Assembly (NCBI RefSeq): GCF_000754805.1
Contig: NZ_KN150731.1
Coordinates: forward strand, 2,467,886 to 2,531,885
DNA length: 64,000 nt
Direction of reading: 5' to 3'
Source of the DNA: Yersinia frederiksenii ATCC 33641
GTDB taxonomy: Bacteria; Pseudomonadota; Gammaproteobacteria; Enterobacterales; Enterobacteriaceae
The position numbers and the translations under genes were made by a program. The first letter of the stretch is position 1; each line of letters starts with the position of its first letter. The notes beneath the pieces were generated by a model, which saw only the letters and a program-made list of their open reading frames with translations, did no database searches and was not told the DNA's origin. This document shows, piece after piece, positions 20,393-30,647 of this stretch.

Positions 20393-21232
20393 ATGGCGTT
20401 ACCGATTCCAATTAAACGGGGAAAGAAACCCAAGGCAGCCGCGCAAACTACCACAGCGGCAACGGGTCAGGTTCAGTCATTAACTCGCGGGCTTAAATTA
20501 CTGGAATATATTTCCGAAGCTCAAGGGAGTGTGGCACTGACCGATTTAGCCCAACAGGCGGGTTTACCAAACTCAACCACTCATCGCCTGTTGACCACCA
20601 TGCAACAACAAGGTTTTGTTCGCCAAGTGGGGGATTTAGGCCTTTGGACCATGGGCGCTCACGCCTTTATTGTTGGCAGCAGCTTTTTGCAAAGCCGCAA
20701 TTTACTGGCAATGGTTCACCCGATGCTGCGCCGCTTAATGGATGAATCTGGCGAAACCGTCAATCTGGCGGTGCTCGATCACAGTGATTATCAAGCCATT
20801 ATTATCGACCAAGTGCAATGTACCGCACTGATGCGCATGTCCGCACCCATTGGTGGCAAGCTGCCAATGCATGCTTCTGGTGCGGGCAAAGCCTTTCTTT
20901 CAACCTTGTCGGACGATCAGTTGGTACAACTTTTACATAAAAAAGGGCTGCATGCCTATACCCAGCATACTCGTACCAACCCAGCCAGTCTGAAAGAGAA
21001 TTTGGCATTAATCCGCAAGCAAGGTTATTCATTCGATGATGAAGAGCATGCCCTCGGCCTACGTTGTATCGCCGCGTGTTTGTTCGATGAACATCACGAA
21101 GCCTTTGCGGCGATCTCCATCTCCGGCCCGGTATCGCGCATTACCGACGATCGCGTCACAGAACTTGGTGCGCTAGTCATTCATGCTGCGAAAGAAATTA
21201 CTCAATCTTACGGCGGCGGCAATCGTAATTAG
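20393..21232 (+). CDS. iclR: acetate operon transcriptional repressor IclR
   Basis: IclR represses the glyoxylate-shunt operon aceBAK and is relieved when glyoxylate signals acetate or fatty acid growth. The 279-residue protein has a basic N-terminal tail (KRGKKPKAA), a winged helix-turn-helix with LTDLAQQAGLPNSTTHRLLT (about residues 50-69), and an effector domain containing APIGGKLPMHASGAGKAFL and DDEEHALGLRCIAACLFDEH, nearly identical to E. coli IclR. Its target aceBAK lies 12 kb away in this window on the other strand, separated from it by the ato genes. TGAGGGGC precedes the ATG. Confidence 0.96.
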   Translation: MALPIPIKRGKKPKAAAQTTTAATGQVQSLTRGLKLLEYISEAQGSVALTDLAQQAGLPNSTTHRLLTTMQQQGFVRQVGDLGLWTMGAHAFIVGSSFLQSRNLLAMVHPMLRRLMDESGETVNLAVLDHSDYQAIIIDQVQCTALMRMSAPIGGKLPMHASGAGKAFLSTLSDDQLVQLLHKKGLHAYTQHTRTNPASLKENLALIRKQGYSFDDEEHALGLRCIAACLFDEHHEAFAAISISGPVSRITDDRVTELGALVIHAAKEITQSYGGGNRN

Positions 21233-21286
21233 CTTACCAATAACCTTGCGCTGACCGACTGACGATAACGCCAGGATTTGGTCTGT

Positions 21287-23137
21287 ATGTATTCATTATT
21301 GCCAGGTTTAAAGACATTTATCCCCAAATTGCTCCCCCATACGTTGCGGAGCAAAATGATTGTTCTGGCAATAATTATGGTTTCTCTGCCGACCTTAGTC
21401 ATCGGTTATCTGGTCGAGGCAGAGGGACGCGATGCCCTGCTACAGGAGAAGAAAGCCAAGCTGTTTGCCGTCACAACCTTGCTGGATAATGCGCTGGCAG
21501 ATAGTTTTTCCCTCTATCCTGACCTGCCCAGAGAGCAGCGCATTCAAGCTTTGAACCAGCACCTGGCGCCGGTTACCGATGAAATCACCCGGGCTTTTTC
21601 GGGGGTCGGTGCCGGTTACTATAATAAAGCCTTAGACGCCATTATTACCTACGCCCCACAGGCGCAATACGGCAATGCCGTCGGTATTACGATTAATCTT
21701 GATCACCCCGGCCATGAAGTGATGGCGAGCGGCAAGCCGCTGGTCAGCAGCGGTACTCAGGTTCGTGGCAACATTATGAATGCCATGATACCTATCAAGC
21801 GTGATAACCAAATCCTGGGTTATATCTGGGCCAACGAACTGTCAAATGACATTGACCGCCAAGCGCTGTCCATGGATATCAAAATCATCGCGGTGATCAG
21901 TATTGGCTTATTGCTGAGCTTATGGCTGATTATTGCCTTTTCACGCCGTTTTGCCTCAGATATCGATATTATCAAATCCAGTTTGACCAATTTGTCTCTG
22001 AATTTAAATACCGAACTCCCCGCCATGAAGGGCGAAATGGGGGAAATATCTGACAGTGTTAATGCCTTATCCCGAGCACTGCGAGAGACTAAGACCCTCA
22101 ATGAATTAATTCTTGAAAGTGCAGCCGACGGTGTTATTTCGGTGGATATAAAAGGCTGCGTCACCATGATAAACCCGGCAGGTGAAATCATCACCGGTTA
22201 CAGCCGCAAAGAACTGATAGGTAAGCCTTATGCCGAGGTATTTGAGAAAGTCGATTTCGACAGCCCGGTACTGGACACCCTATTTCGTGGCATCAAACAT
22301 GTGGCGCTGGAAATTGACTATCCCGGTAAAAACCGCACCATTCAGCTCAGCATCAGTACCAGTCAGTTACGTAATGCACAAGGTGAAACGCTAGGAGCGC
22401 TAGCTATATTCACGGATTTAACGGCGAAAAAAGAGGTGCAACGTCGCATTGAACAAGCCGAACGGCTGGCCACTTTAGGGGAGTTAATGGCTGGGGTCGC
22501 TCATGAAGTTCGCAACCCACTCACCGCCATTAGCGGGTTTGTTCAGATCCTTAAAGACAGTGAAAAAGATCCACAACGGCTGGAATATACCCATATCATT
22601 TTAAAAGAAGTGCAATCGATTAATCGGGTGATTCAGCAATTGCTCGACTTCTCCCGCCCGCGTATTGGCCGCTATCATCAGGTTAATTTGAATCAGATTA
22701 TTAGAGAAAGTCTGATTTTGGTAAAAACTAAAGGCGTGGAAGCCAGAGTTGATTTTCATGTTCAGTTAGATGAAAACTTAAGTGATATTGAAGCCGATGG
22801 CGAGTTATTAAAACAAGTTTTACTGAATATACTGATTAATGCGGTTCAGTCTATTGTAGCCAGAGGGGAAATTATTATCTCTACCCAAGCTCTGGATGAT
22901 AACTATCAACAAATAACTATTCAGGATAATGGCTGCGGTATTGCAGAGGATATTAAAGCGAAAGTTTTCGATCCTTTTTATACCACTAAACCTTCGGGAA
23001 CCGGATTGGGATTATCCATCAGTCAGCGCATTATTGCTTCCCACGACGGCGATATTAGGTTAGAAAGTCAGCCTAATAAAGGAACCACATTTATAATTAT
23101 ACTGCCAGTGAAGCATGGCGCAGGAAATCTATTATGA
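21287..23137 (+). CDS. atoS: sensor histidine kinase AtoS
   Basis: AtoS senses acetoacetate and related signals and phosphorylates AtoC to switch on atoDAEB. I start at ATG 21287 (616 residues), with CCAGGA 11 bases upstream; a TTG at 21278 is in frame. The order is: transmembrane segment (about 20-40), periplasmic sensor with GAGYYNKALDAIITYAP, second transmembrane segment (about 195-216), HAMP, PAS (ILESAADGVISVDIKG), HisKA with GVAHEVRNPLTAI (histidine 406), and ATPase with DNGCGI and GTGLGLSISQRI. It matches E. coli AtoS throughout. The stop overlaps the atoC start by four bases, so the pair is translationally coupled. Confidence 0.96.
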   Translation: MYSLLPGLKTFIPKLLPHTLRSKMIVLAIIMVSLPTLVIGYLVEAEGRDALLQEKKAKLFAVTTLLDNALADSFSLYPDLPREQRIQALNQHLAPVTDEITRAFSGVGAGYYNKALDAIITYAPQAQYGNAVGITINLDHPGHEVMASGKPLVSSGTQVRGNIMNAMIPIKRDNQILGYIWANELSNDIDRQALSMDIKIIAVISIGLLLSLWLIIAFSRRFASDIDIIKSSLTNLSLNLNTELPAMKGEMGEISDSVNALSRALRETKTLNELILESAADGVISVDIKGCVTMINPAGEIITGYSRKELIGKPYAEVFEKVDFDSPVLDTLFRGIKHVALEIDYPGKNRTIQLSISTSQLRNAQGETLGALAIFTDLTAKKEVQRRIEQAERLATLGELMAGVAHEVRNPLTAISGFVQILKDSEKDPQRLEYTHIILKEVQSINRVIQQLLDFSRPRIGRYHQVNLNQIIRESLILVKTKGVEARVDFHVQLDENLSDIEADGELLKQVLLNILINAVQSIVARGEIIISTQALDDNYQQITIQDNGCGIAEDIKAKVFDPFYTTKPSGTGLGLSISQRIIASHDGDIRLESQPNKGTTFIIILPVKHGAGNLL

Positions 23138-24543
23138 AAAAATCCTATCGTATTCTGATTGTTGATGATGAAGAAAATGTTCGCCGCATGTTAACTACCG
23201 TTTTTAGTCTGGATGGTCATCAACCCCTCTGTGCCGCTGACGGTCAGCATGCATTGGAGTTATTCAAACAGCAAGCCCCAGATATTGTGCTCATGGATAT
23301 CCGAATGCCAAAAGTCAGTGGGCTTGAAGCGCTGCAAGTCATGCGGCAAATCCGACAAGAAACACCGGTCATACTGATGACCGCTTATGCCGCAGTCGAA
23401 ACCGCAGTTGAAGCCCTGCGGCTGGGGGCATTCGACTATGTGATTAAGCCATTTGATTTGGATGAGCTGAAAATTATTATCAGCCGTGCCATGCAGTTGC
23501 AGGAGATGAAACAAGAAATCAATCGCCTGCATCGAGCCCTATCAGACAGTTATCAGTGGGGCAGGTTACTGACGAATAGTGCCAAAATGATGGAGCTTTG
23601 CCGCGACACAGCAAAAATCGCCATGAGCCATGCCAGTGTTTTGATAACCGGTGAAAGTGGCACCGGTAAGGAATTGATTGCTAAAGCTATTCACTATAAT
23701 AGCCCACGAGCTAAAGGGCCATTCATCAAAATTAACTGCGGCGCGTTGCCAGAATCCTTATTAGAAAGTGAACTGTTCGGTCATGAGAAAGGGGCTTTTA
23801 CTGGCGCGCATATGCAACGTCAAGGTCTGTTTGAGCGGGCAAACCAAGGAACATTGTTACTTGATGAAGTGGGTGAAATGCCGCCCAACCTGCAAGTCAA
23901 ACTGCTGCGGGTACTGCAAGAGAAAGAGTTTGAGCGACTGGGCGGCAGTCAGACCATTAAAACAGACATCCGTCTTATTGCTGCAACCAACCGGAATTTA
24001 GCCGCCATGGTCGAACAGGGGGAATTCCGCCAAGACCTCTTTTACCGCCTGAATGTCATCCATCTTTCCCCTCTCCCGCTGCGGGAAAGACCGGAAGATA
24101 TCCCCTTGTTAGCTCGACATTTCTTACAAAAATTTAATGCTGAAAATAGCAAAGAAATCATTGAGATAGATGCCAGCGCGCAAGCAATATTAGATGCTTA
24201 TCCATGGCCGGGTAATATCAGAGAGCTATCTAATGCCATTGAGCGGGCAGTGATCATGAGTACTGGATTTATCATCTTCCCTGATGATTTACCGGAACAT
24301 TTGCAGCAAAAACAGCAAACCCAACCCAATATCAGCCGCGGCATCTTTGCCGAGCAGGGATTAAATTTAAAAGAAAATATGAAAGCTTATGAACGCGAGC
24401 TTATCTGTGCCGCACTGCAAAACAATCAGGATAATCGAGTGCAAACTGCACGAGCATTAGGCATCAGCCGGCGGGCGCTGATGTATAAACTACAAGAGTA
24501 TCGCATTGGTTCACAATCCCAGCAGTCTCAGGATAATATATAA
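23134..24543 (+). CDS. atoC: sigma-54-dependent response regulator AtoC
   Basis: AtoC, when phosphorylated by AtoS, activates the sigma-54 promoter of atoDAEB. The 469-residue protein has a receiver domain (acidic pair D11-D12, phospho-acceptor D55 in VLMDIRMP, and the lysine in VIKPFD), an AAA+ domain with Walker A GESGTGKE, the sigma-54 contact loop GAFTGA, Walker [11 protein letters not shown], and a C-terminal Fis-type helix-turn-helix [20 protein letters not shown]. AtoC is also known as the ornithine decarboxylase antizyme of E. coli. A probable binding palindrome lies 65 bases downstream, in front of atoD. Confidence 0.96.
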   Translation: MKKSYRILIVDDEENVRRMLTTVFSLDGHQPLCAADGQHALELFKQQAPDIVLMDIRMPKVSGLEALQVMRQIRQETPVILMTAYAAVETAVEALRLGAFDYVIKPFDLDELKIIISRAMQLQEMKQEINRLHRALSDSYQWGRLLTNSAKMMELCRDTAKIAMSHASVLITGESGTGKELIAKAIHYNSPRAKGPFIKINCGALPESLLESELFGHEKGAFTGAHMQRQGLFERANQGTLLLDEVGEMPPNLQVKLLRVLQEKEFERLGGSQTIKTDIRLIAATNRNLAAMVEQGEFRQDLFYRLNVIHLSPLPLRERPEDIPLLARHFLQKFNAENSKEIIEIDASAQAILDAYPWPGNIRELSNAIERAVIMSTGFIIFPDDLPEHLQQKQQTQPNISRGIFAEQGLNLKENMKAYERELICAALQNNQDNRVQTARALGISRRALMYKLQEYRIGSQSQQSQDNI

Positions 24544-24598
24544 ATAAATATTAACTGTGCCATTTATATTTATTTTATTCAAAATTAGAGAAACAAAA

Positions 24599-24626
24599 TG
24601 TGCACCCCTGTGCAAGAAATTGCACA
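24599..24626. promoter_or_regulatory. probable AtoC upstream activating site for atoDAEB
   Basis: TGTGCA occurs at 24599 and 24609, and the second copy forms a palindrome with TGCACA (TGTGCA-AGAAAT-TGCACA, 24609-24626). It lies about 116 bases upstream of the sigma-54 promoter, the usual distance for an enhancer-binding protein and similar to the AtoC site of E. coli, which also has TGCACA-like arms. Confidence 0.75.
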
Positions 24627-24741
24627 CCTCCTTGTTAATTACACTCACATTTTATTAACTATTTAAATAATATTTAAATTAACCCAACCGATATCAGCGA
24701 GTTAATTATTTTCTATCCAATATAAATAATAACATATTGAT

Positions 24742-24757
24742 TGGCATGGTCGTTGCA
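24742..24757 (+). promoter_or_regulatory. sigma-54 promoter of atoDAEB
   Basis: TGGCAT-N5-TTGCA matches the -24/-12 consensus TGGCAC-N5-TTGC(A/T) at nearly every position. It lies 47 bases before the atoD start and downstream of the AtoC-like palindrome, which is the expected arrangement. Confidence 0.88.
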
Positions 24758-24804
24758 ATTCCTTAATTGAAACTATTTTTTAGTATCAAATATAAGGGAT
24801 AACC

Positions 24805-25467
24805 ATGAAAAGAAAACTCATTGATATTGAGCAAGCAGCTGAATATTTCCGTGATGGCATGACCATTATGATTGGCGGTTTTATGGGAGTTGGCGCGCCA
24901 CCCCGCCTTATTTCGGCATTGCTGAATTCGCATGTTAAAGATCTGACCCTCATTACTACCGATACCGCTTTCGTCGATACCGGCGTCGGGCCGTTAGTGG
25001 CCAGTGGCAGAGTGAAGAAAGTCATTGCTTCACACATCGGCACCAACCCGGAAACCGGTCGCCGGATGATCTCGGGTGAAATGGACGTTGAGTTAGTCCC
25101 ACAAGGTTCACTGGCGGAGCGCATCCGTTGCGGCGGTGCTGGTCTTGGCGGCTTTCTGACGCCGACCGGGGTGGGAACCGTGGTCGAAGAAGGGAAACAA
25201 AAGATAGTCCTGAATGATATTGAATATCTGCTGGAGCTGCCTTTGCGAGCCGACTTGGCACTGGTGCGCGCCCATCTTAGCGACTATCAGGGCAACCTGA
25301 CCTACCAATTAAGTGCCCGTAACTTCAACCCACTGATGGCGCTGGCCGCTGACATTGTTATTGCCGAACCTGAGTCTGTAGTTGATATCGGCAGTATTCC
25401 CCCTGATTGCGTCATCACCCCCGCCGCATTAATTGACCACATTGTCTGCCCGCAGGAGAACCAATAA
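24805..25467 (+). CDS. atoD: acetoacetyl-CoA/acetate CoA-transferase subunit alpha
   Basis: With AtoA it moves CoA from acetyl-CoA to acetoacetate or short-chain fatty acids, allowing their breakdown. The 220-residue length equals E. coli AtoD. The family-I CoA-transferase signature [12 protein letters not shown] occurs near residues 24-35, and [16 protein letters not shown] follows at about 112-127. The ATG follows an AAGGG site. The TAA stop shares one base with the atoA ATG, so the two subunits are translationally coupled. It is the first gene behind the sigma-54 promoter. Confidence 0.96.
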   Translation: MKRKLIDIEQAAEYFRDGMTIMIGGFMGVGAPPRLISALLNSHVKDLTLITTDTAFVDTGVGPLVASGRVKKVIASHIGTNPETGRRMISGEMDVELVPQGSLAERIRCGGAGLGGFLTPTGVGTVVEEGKQKIVLNDIEYLLELPLRADLALVRAHLSDYQGNLTYQLSARNFNPLMALAADIVIAEPESVVDIGSIPPDCVITPAALIDHIVCPQENQ

Positions 25468-26132
25468 TGAACGCTAAAGAACTTATCGCTCGCCGCGTTG
25501 CCCTTGAGCTGCATGATGGGGACATTGTGAATTTGGGGATTGGGCTACCGACTCAGGTGGTCAATTATTTACCTACTGATATTCATATAACCCTGCAATC
25601 TGAGAATGGTTTTCTCGGCTTAGCCCCGGTTACCGAAGCACACCCCAACCTGGTCAATGCTGGCGGCTTACCTTGTGGCATTTTACCGGGCGGTGCTGCC
25701 TTCGACAGCGCATTTTCCTTTGCTCTGATTCGCGGCGGCCATGTTGATGTCAGTGTGCTCGGCGGCTTGCAAGTTGATCAAAAGGCCAACCTCGCTAACT
25801 GGATGGTTCCAGGGAAAATGGTCCCCGGCATGGGTGGCGCGATGGATCTGGTCACTGGGGCGCGCAGGGTCATCATTGCCATGGAACATAGTGCAAAAGA
25901 TGGCTCATCCAAACTTCTCAAACACTGCTCACTGCCACTCACTGCTAAAAACAAAGTCAGCATGGTCGTCACCGAACTGGCCGTTTTCAGCTTTGAACAA
26001 GGCAAGTTGGTACTGAAAGAACATGCACCGGGCGTCTCACTGGAGACTATTTCAGCCAAGACGGATGCTGAGTTCTCAGTCGCACCGGACTTCAAAGTGA
26101 TGCCGGTCGCGGTAGAGGAAGGTGCTGTATGA
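25467..26132 (+). CDS. atoA: acetoacetyl-CoA/acetate CoA-transferase subunit beta
   Basis: The catalytic subunit of the AtoDA CoA-transferase. The signature SENGFLG holds glutamate 46, the residue that forms the covalent CoA thioester. Further family segments are GIGLPTQVVNYLP (about 26-38) and GGHVDVSVLGGLQVD. It has 221 residues against 216 in E. coli. The start overlaps atoD by one base and the stop overlaps atoE by four, so the operon is tightly coupled. Confidence 0.96.
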   Translation: MNAKELIARRVALELHDGDIVNLGIGLPTQVVNYLPTDIHITLQSENGFLGLAPVTEAHPNLVNAGGLPCGILPGGAAFDSAFSFALIRGGHVDVSVLGGLQVDQKANLANWMVPGKMVPGMGGAMDLVTGARRVIIAMEHSAKDGSSKLLKHCSLPLTAKNKVSMVVTELAVFSFEQGKLVLKEHAPGVSLETISAKTDAEFSVAPDFKVMPVAVEEGAV

Positions 26133-27451
26133 TTGGCCGTATCTCCCGCTTTTTAACCGGTTTTGTTAGCCGTTATCTGCCCGATCCACTGATTTTCGCC
26201 ATGCTGCTGACGATGCTGACTTTTGGTATCGCGCTGGCATTAACCCCACATACGCCGGTTGAAATGGTGCATATGTGGGGTGATGGCTTCTGGAATCTAC
26301 TGGGCTTCGGCATGCAGATGGCACTGATCATCGTCACCGGCCATGCGTTGGCAACCTCGGCACCGGTCAAGCGAATCCTGACACTCACTGCCTCCGTCGC
26401 TAAAACACCGGCTCAGGGGGTAATGTTAGTGACCTTCCTCGGTTCGGTGGCCTGCGTCATCAACTGGGGGTTTGGTTTAGTGGTCGGCGCGATGTTCGCC
26501 CGTGAAGTGGCGCGCCGTGTTCCTGGCTCTGATTATCCGCTACTAATTGCCTGTGCATATATCGGCTTTCTGACCTGGGGGGGAGGCTTCTCTGGCTCCA
26601 TGCCATTACTGGCTGCCACGCCGGGTAACCCAGTAGAACATATCGCCGGCTTGATTCCCGTTTCAGACACACTTTTCACCGGTTACAACCTGTTCATCAC
26701 GCTAGGGCTGATCCTCGTCATGCCTTTCGTGACCCGCATGATGGTGCCAAAACCACATGAAGTCGTCAGTGTTGACCCGGCGTTACTGGCAGAAGAACCC
26801 AGCTTCCAGAAAACCTTATCTGCTGATGCGCCGATTGCGGAAAAGATGGAAGAGAGCCGCATTATTGCCTTTATTATCGGTGCGCTGGGTATTGCCTATC
26901 TGGGGATGAACTTCTGGGAAAAAGGCTTCAATATCACCATTAATACCGTGAACATGATGTTTATGATTGCCGGTATTTTGCTGCACAAAACCCCGATGGC
27001 CTATATGCGCGCTATCTCTGCGGCGGCCAAAAGTACGGCGGGAATCTTGGTTCAGTTCCCATTCTATGCCGGTATCCAACTCATGATGGAGCACTCCGGG
27101 CTTGGTGGCCTGATTACCGAGTTCTTCATCAACGTCGCCAACAAAGACACCTTCCCGATTATGACCTTCTTTAGCTCGGCACTGATTAACTTCGCCGTGC
27201 CATCCGGTGGCGGTCACTGGGTCATTCAAGGGCCATTCGTGATGCCTGCGGCGCAAGCTCTGGGGGCTGATTTAGGTAAATCCGTGATGGCGATTGCCTA
27301 TGGCGAGCAGTGGATGAACATGGCGCAACCTTTCTGGGCGCTTCCCGCATTGGCCATTGCCGGTTTGGGGGTCCGGGACATCATGGGCTACTGCGTCACC
27401 GCCCTGCTGTTCTCGGGCGTCATCTTCATTATCGGCCTCACCCTATTCTAG
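26129..27451 (+). CDS. atoE: short-chain fatty acid transporter AtoE
   Basis: AtoE is an inner-membrane permease for short-chain fatty acids such as butyrate and probably acetoacetate. The product is 440 residues, the E. coli length, with about ten to twelve hydrophobic spans. Conserved landmarks are RISRFLTGFVSRYLPDPLIF at the N-terminus, VACVINWGFGLVVGAMFARE mid-protein and FAVPSGGGHWVIQGPFVMPA near the C-terminus. The start overlaps the end of atoA by four bases; atoB follows after 24 bases. Confidence 0.95.
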   Translation: MIGRISRFLTGFVSRYLPDPLIFAMLLTMLTFGIALALTPHTPVEMVHMWGDGFWNLLGFGMQMALIIVTGHALATSAPVKRILTLTASVAKTPAQGVMLVTFLGSVACVINWGFGLVVGAMFAREVARRVPGSDYPLLIACAYIGFLTWGGGFSGSMPLLAATPGNPVEHIAGLIPVSDTLFTGYNLFITLGLILVMPFVTRMMVPKPHEVVSVDPALLAEEPSFQKTLSADAPIAEKMEESRIIAFIIGALGIAYLGMNFWEKGFNITINTVNMMFMIAGILLHKTPMAYMRAISAAAKSTAGILVQFPFYAGIQLMMEHSGLGGLITEFFINVANKDTFPIMTFFSSALINFAVPSGGGHWVIQGPFVMPAAQALGADLGKSVMAIAYGEQWMNMAQPFWALPALAIAGLGVRDIMGYCVTALLFSGVIFIIGLTLF

Positions 27452-27475
27452 CGTCGTCATATAAGGAATTGATTT

Positions 27476-28660
27476 ATGGACAGTATCGTTATTGTCAGTG
27501 CCGTTCGTACCGCAATTGGCAGCTTCAATGGTGCATTAGCGCCGGTCAGCGCGGTGGATTTAGGTGCCATCGTACTGCGTGAAGCCATGACTCGCGCCGG
27601 TATCAGTGGCGACCATGTTGATGAAGTTATCTTAGGCAATGTGCTTCAGGCAGGATTGGGGCAAAACCCGGCGCGCCAAGCCCTGCTAAAAAGCGGCATA
27701 CCTGACAGCGTCAGCGCTTATACCGTGAATAAAGTTTGTGGCTCAGGTTTGAAAAGCGTGGCATTAGCGGCTCAGGCTATTCTGGCGGGTGATGCACAAA
27801 CCATTCTTGCTGGCGGTATGGAGAATATGAGCCAGGCACCTTATCTGATGGATAGTAAGGCGCGTTGGGGTTATCGGCTAGGTGACGGCCAGTTATTTGA
27901 TGTGATCTTAAAAGACGGTTTGATGTGCGCCACCCATGATTACCACATGGGTATCACGGCGGAGAATGTCGCGCAGGAGTATGACATTACCCGTGAGGCA
28001 CAAGATGCACTGGCGCTCGCCTCACAGCAGAAAGCTGTGGCCGCAATCTCAAACGGTGCTTTTGCCAAAGAGATCGTGCCGGTGACGGTGAAAAACAGGA
28101 AAGGCGATATTATCGTCGCTACCGATGAGTTCCCGAAAGCCGGGACTACGGCGGAAGGTCTGGCTAAATTACGCCCAGCGTTTAGCAAAGAGGGCAGCGT
28201 AACCGCAGGTAATGCTTCCGGTATCAATGATGGAGCAGCAGCATTGGTGGTGATGTCGGAAAGCCGCGCCAAACAGCTAGGCTTAACACCACTGGCTCGC
28301 ATCCGTGGCTATGCCAGCGGCGGCGTCGCTCCAGCCCTAATGGGAATGGGGCCAGTACCGGCAACACTGAATGTGCTGAAGAAAACCGGGCTGACACTAT
28401 CAGATATTGATTTGATTGAAGCCAACGAAGCTTTCGCCGCACAATTTTTGGCGGTGGGGAAAACGCTAGGATTCGAGGCAGAAAAAGTAAACGTCAATGG
28501 CGGTGCAATCGCGCTGGGCCACCCTATTGGGGCCAGTGGCGCGCGTATTCTGGTCACGTTGCTCCATGCCTTGCAAGCCCGCGATAAAACCTTGGGGCTT
28601 GCCACACTGTGCATTGGTGGAGGACAAGGTACGGCGATGATTATTGAGCGCCTGAATTAA
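27476..28660 (+). CDS. atoB: acetyl-CoA acetyltransferase (thiolase) AtoB
   Basis: AtoB cleaves acetoacetyl-CoA with CoA into two acetyl-CoA, the last step of acetoacetate breakdown. The product is 394 residues, the E. coli length. The active-site nucleophile is cysteine 88 in [10 protein letters not shown]; the histidine in [11 protein letters not shown] (about 349) and the second cysteine in CIGGGQGTA (about 379) are in place. AAGGA precedes the ATG. It ends the ato operon; a hairpin-rich 180-base gap separates it from convergent aceK. Confidence 0.97.
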   Translation: MDSIVIVSAVRTAIGSFNGALAPVSAVDLGAIVLREAMTRAGISGDHVDEVILGNVLQAGLGQNPARQALLKSGIPDSVSAYTVNKVCGSGLKSVALAAQAILAGDAQTILAGGMENMSQAPYLMDSKARWGYRLGDGQLFDVILKDGLMCATHDYHMGITAENVAQEYDITREAQDALALASQQKAVAAISNGAFAKEIVPVTVKNRKGDIIVATDEFPKAGTTAEGLAKLRPAFSKEGSVTAGNASGINDGAAALVVMSESRAKQLGLTPLARIRGYASGGVAPALMGMGPVPATLNVLKKTGLTLSDIDLIEANEAFAAQFLAVGKTLGFEAEKVNVNGGAIALGHPIGASGARILVTLLHALQARDKTLGLATLCIGGGQGTAMIIERLN

Positions 28661-28690
28661 TAATTAATCTAATCGTAGACAACGGAGAGA

Positions 28691-28840
28691 ATAGGCAGAG
28701 AGTAAAAACGCCGTAAATACAGCCTTGTAGGCGCTGGCGCTTTACTTTTCTGCCTATCCTCACCACTATGAATGAGCCTACATACGGAGTACGTGAGGAT
28801 TTTGAGCACAGCCCAATTCTAAAATGGTAAAGCGCAGTAA
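28691..28840. repeat. hairpin-forming intergenic sequence between atoB and aceK
   Basis: ATAGGCAGAGAGTAAA (28691-28706) is repeated inverted with one extra base at 28741-28757, with further pairing inside (GGCGCTGGCG). After it comes TACATACGGAGTACGTGAGG. The convergent genes end on both sides, so it could terminate both transcripts. Its style suggests a dispersed Yersinia intergenic repeat, but no second copy is present in this window and I cannot name it. Confidence 0.45.
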
Positions 28841-28843
28841 CCG

Positions 28844-30571
28844 CTAATTTAACACCCGCTGTGAGAAACGTTTTTTCTTCCGATAGGCAAAAACATCCTC
28901 CACATGCCCATCCCGAATACGCTGCTGTAAACCGCGCCAATAACTGGCATGGAACAGGTCGCTGTGCATCTCTTCAAAAAAATGTCGGACTTTCCGATCG
29001 TTACAGAGGAAATGACGAAACTCCTCCGGGAAGACATCATTGGGTGACACGCTATACCACGGCTCACTGGCCATCTCATCTTCCGGATAGCGCGGAGGAG
29101 GGATATCGCGGAAATTCACCTCAGTCATATAACAAATTTCATCATAATCGTAGAACACCACGCGCCCATGACGAGTCACGCCGAAGTTCTTAAACAACAT
29201 GTCTCCGGGGAAGATATTTGCCGCCGCCAATTGCTTAATGGCATTGCCATATTCTTCGATAGCATCTTTCAACTGCTGATCATCCGCCAGCTCCATATAG
29301 AGATTTAATGGCGTCATCCGCCGCTCCATATACAGGTGCTTAATGATGATTTGGTCACCTAAATCTTCCAGTTTTTCCGGCACTTCCCGCTGTAATTCCG
29401 CCAGCAATTCGGGGCTAATACGATGCTTATCAATGACAAAATTCTCATACTCTTGAGTATCCGCCATGCGTCCTACCCGATCATGCTCTTTCACCAATTG
29501 ATAGCATTCTAACACTCGTGCCTGACTGACCTCTTTTTGCGGTGCAAACTGATCTTTTATCACCTTAAACACTCGGTCAAATGACGGCAGGGTAAACACC
29601 AACATCACCATACCTTTGACTCCGGGTGCAATAATAAACTGCTCACTGGACTGATGAACAAATGTTAGGTATTCACGATAACTTTCGGTTTTACCGTGCT
29701 TCTGGCAACCAATCGCCATATACAGCTCAGCGGTTGATTTACCGGGTAATATTTCCCGCAGCCACTCCACCATTGCCGCGGGCAGTGGCGCATACACCAT
29801 GAAATAAGAGCGGGCAAAACCAAATACAATGCTGGCCTCTGCCTTGCTGGTTAAACAGGTATCAATAAATAGCGCACCAGACTCATTGTGATGGATAGGC
29901 AGCAGGAATGGATAAATGTCCTCCGCCAGTCGTAGCTTCCCTACCAGCCAGGCAGCTTTATTGCGGTAAAACAGCTCATTAGCAATTTGAAACTGCGCAT
30001 CAACCAGTTGATTATCCGTAAAATTTTGCCGCAGTGCCGCAACAATATAATCAATATCACGCGGGAGATTTTCCCACGGTAAACGTAGAGGTAAGTCATT
30101 GAGTACCATCTGTAACATGTCACTCAAATTACCGTTCGGGGAGAAATCTCGCGCTAAAGGACGTGGAATCTCGCGAAAACGCCGCTCGGGTTGCGAGCTA
30201 AAAACAAATAATTTATCGGGTGTTAAATCTCGATGCTTGAACAACCGGCAATAAACCGAATTAAAAAAGCTCTCGGCTATCTCAAAGCGCGGATAATCCG
30301 GTAATAGTCCGGTATAAATTTCTTTTACCCGAGCCAAAAACGCCACATCAAAGCAGCGTTGGTCGGTGATATGTTTCAGTTGTTCAACCACCAGACCGAC
30401 ATGGTGATCATAGAGGTGAATTCGCTTTTTCATCGCCTGTTGTACTGCTTGCCAGTCGGCTTGCTCGAAGCGATGCTGAGCACCGGCTGTGACCTCTAAA
30501 AAGCGGCCATATTGCGCATCGAATCCCTGCAAAATTGTCTGAGCGATTAATTGTTCCAACTTTGCCACCAT
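28844..30571 (-). CDS. aceK: isocitrate dehydrogenase kinase/phosphatase
   Basis: AceK phosphorylates and dephosphorylates isocitrate dehydrogenase, steering isocitrate into the glyoxylate shunt on acetate. I start at ATG 30571 (575 residues, beginning [20 protein letters not shown]) because GGGGGTGA lies just before it and because the alignment with E. coli (578) begins there; ATG at 30604 is in frame but unlikely. The ATP-binding region [20 protein letters not shown] and the catalytic stretch [19 protein letters not shown] are intact. Last gene of aceBAK, separated from aceA by a hairpin. Confidence 0.96.
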   Translation of the reverse strand: MVAKLEQLIAQTILQGFDAQYGRFLEVTAGAQHRFEQADWQAVQQAMKKRIHLYDHHVGLVVEQLKHITDQRCFDVAFLARVKEIYTGLLPDYPRFEIAESFFNSVYCRLFKHRDLTPDKLFVFSSQPERRFREIPRPLARDFSPNGNLSDMLQMVLNDLPLRLPWENLPRDIDYIVAALRQNFTDNQLVDAQFQIANELFYRNKAAWLVGKLRLAEDIYPFLLPIHHNESGALFIDTCLTSKAEASIVFGFARSYFMVYAPLPAAMVEWLREILPGKSTAELYMAIGCQKHGKTESYREYLTFVHQSSEQFIIAPGVKGMVMLVFTLPSFDRVFKVIKDQFAPQKEVSQARVLECYQLVKEHDRVGRMADTQEYENFVIDKHRISPELLAELQREVPEKLEDLGDQIIIKHLYMERRMTPLNLYMELADDQQLKDAIEEYGNAIKQLAAANIFPGDMLFKNFGVTRHGRVVFYDYDEICYMTEVNFRDIPPPRYPEDEMASEPWYSVSPNDVFPEEFRHFLCNDRKVRHFFEEMHSDLFHASYWRGLQQRIRDGHVEDVFAYRKKKRFSQRVLN

Positions 30572-30594
30572 GCTCACCCCCGCCATACGGAACA

Positions 30595-30614
30595 GAGCCT
30601 GCATAAGCAGGCTC
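30595..30614 (-). promoter_or_regulatory. intercistronic hairpin between aceA and aceK
   Basis: On the minus strand GAGCCTGC-TTAT-GCAGGCTC forms a perfect 8-bp stem with a four-base loop. It lies 33 bases after the aceA stop and 24 before the aceK ATG, without a T-run. In E. coli aceK is expressed far below aceA and an intercistronic structure contributes; this hairpin is a likely counterpart. Confidence 0.6.
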
Positions 30615-30647
30615 TCGATAACGCCACACCCTCACTTCGTCAGCAAA

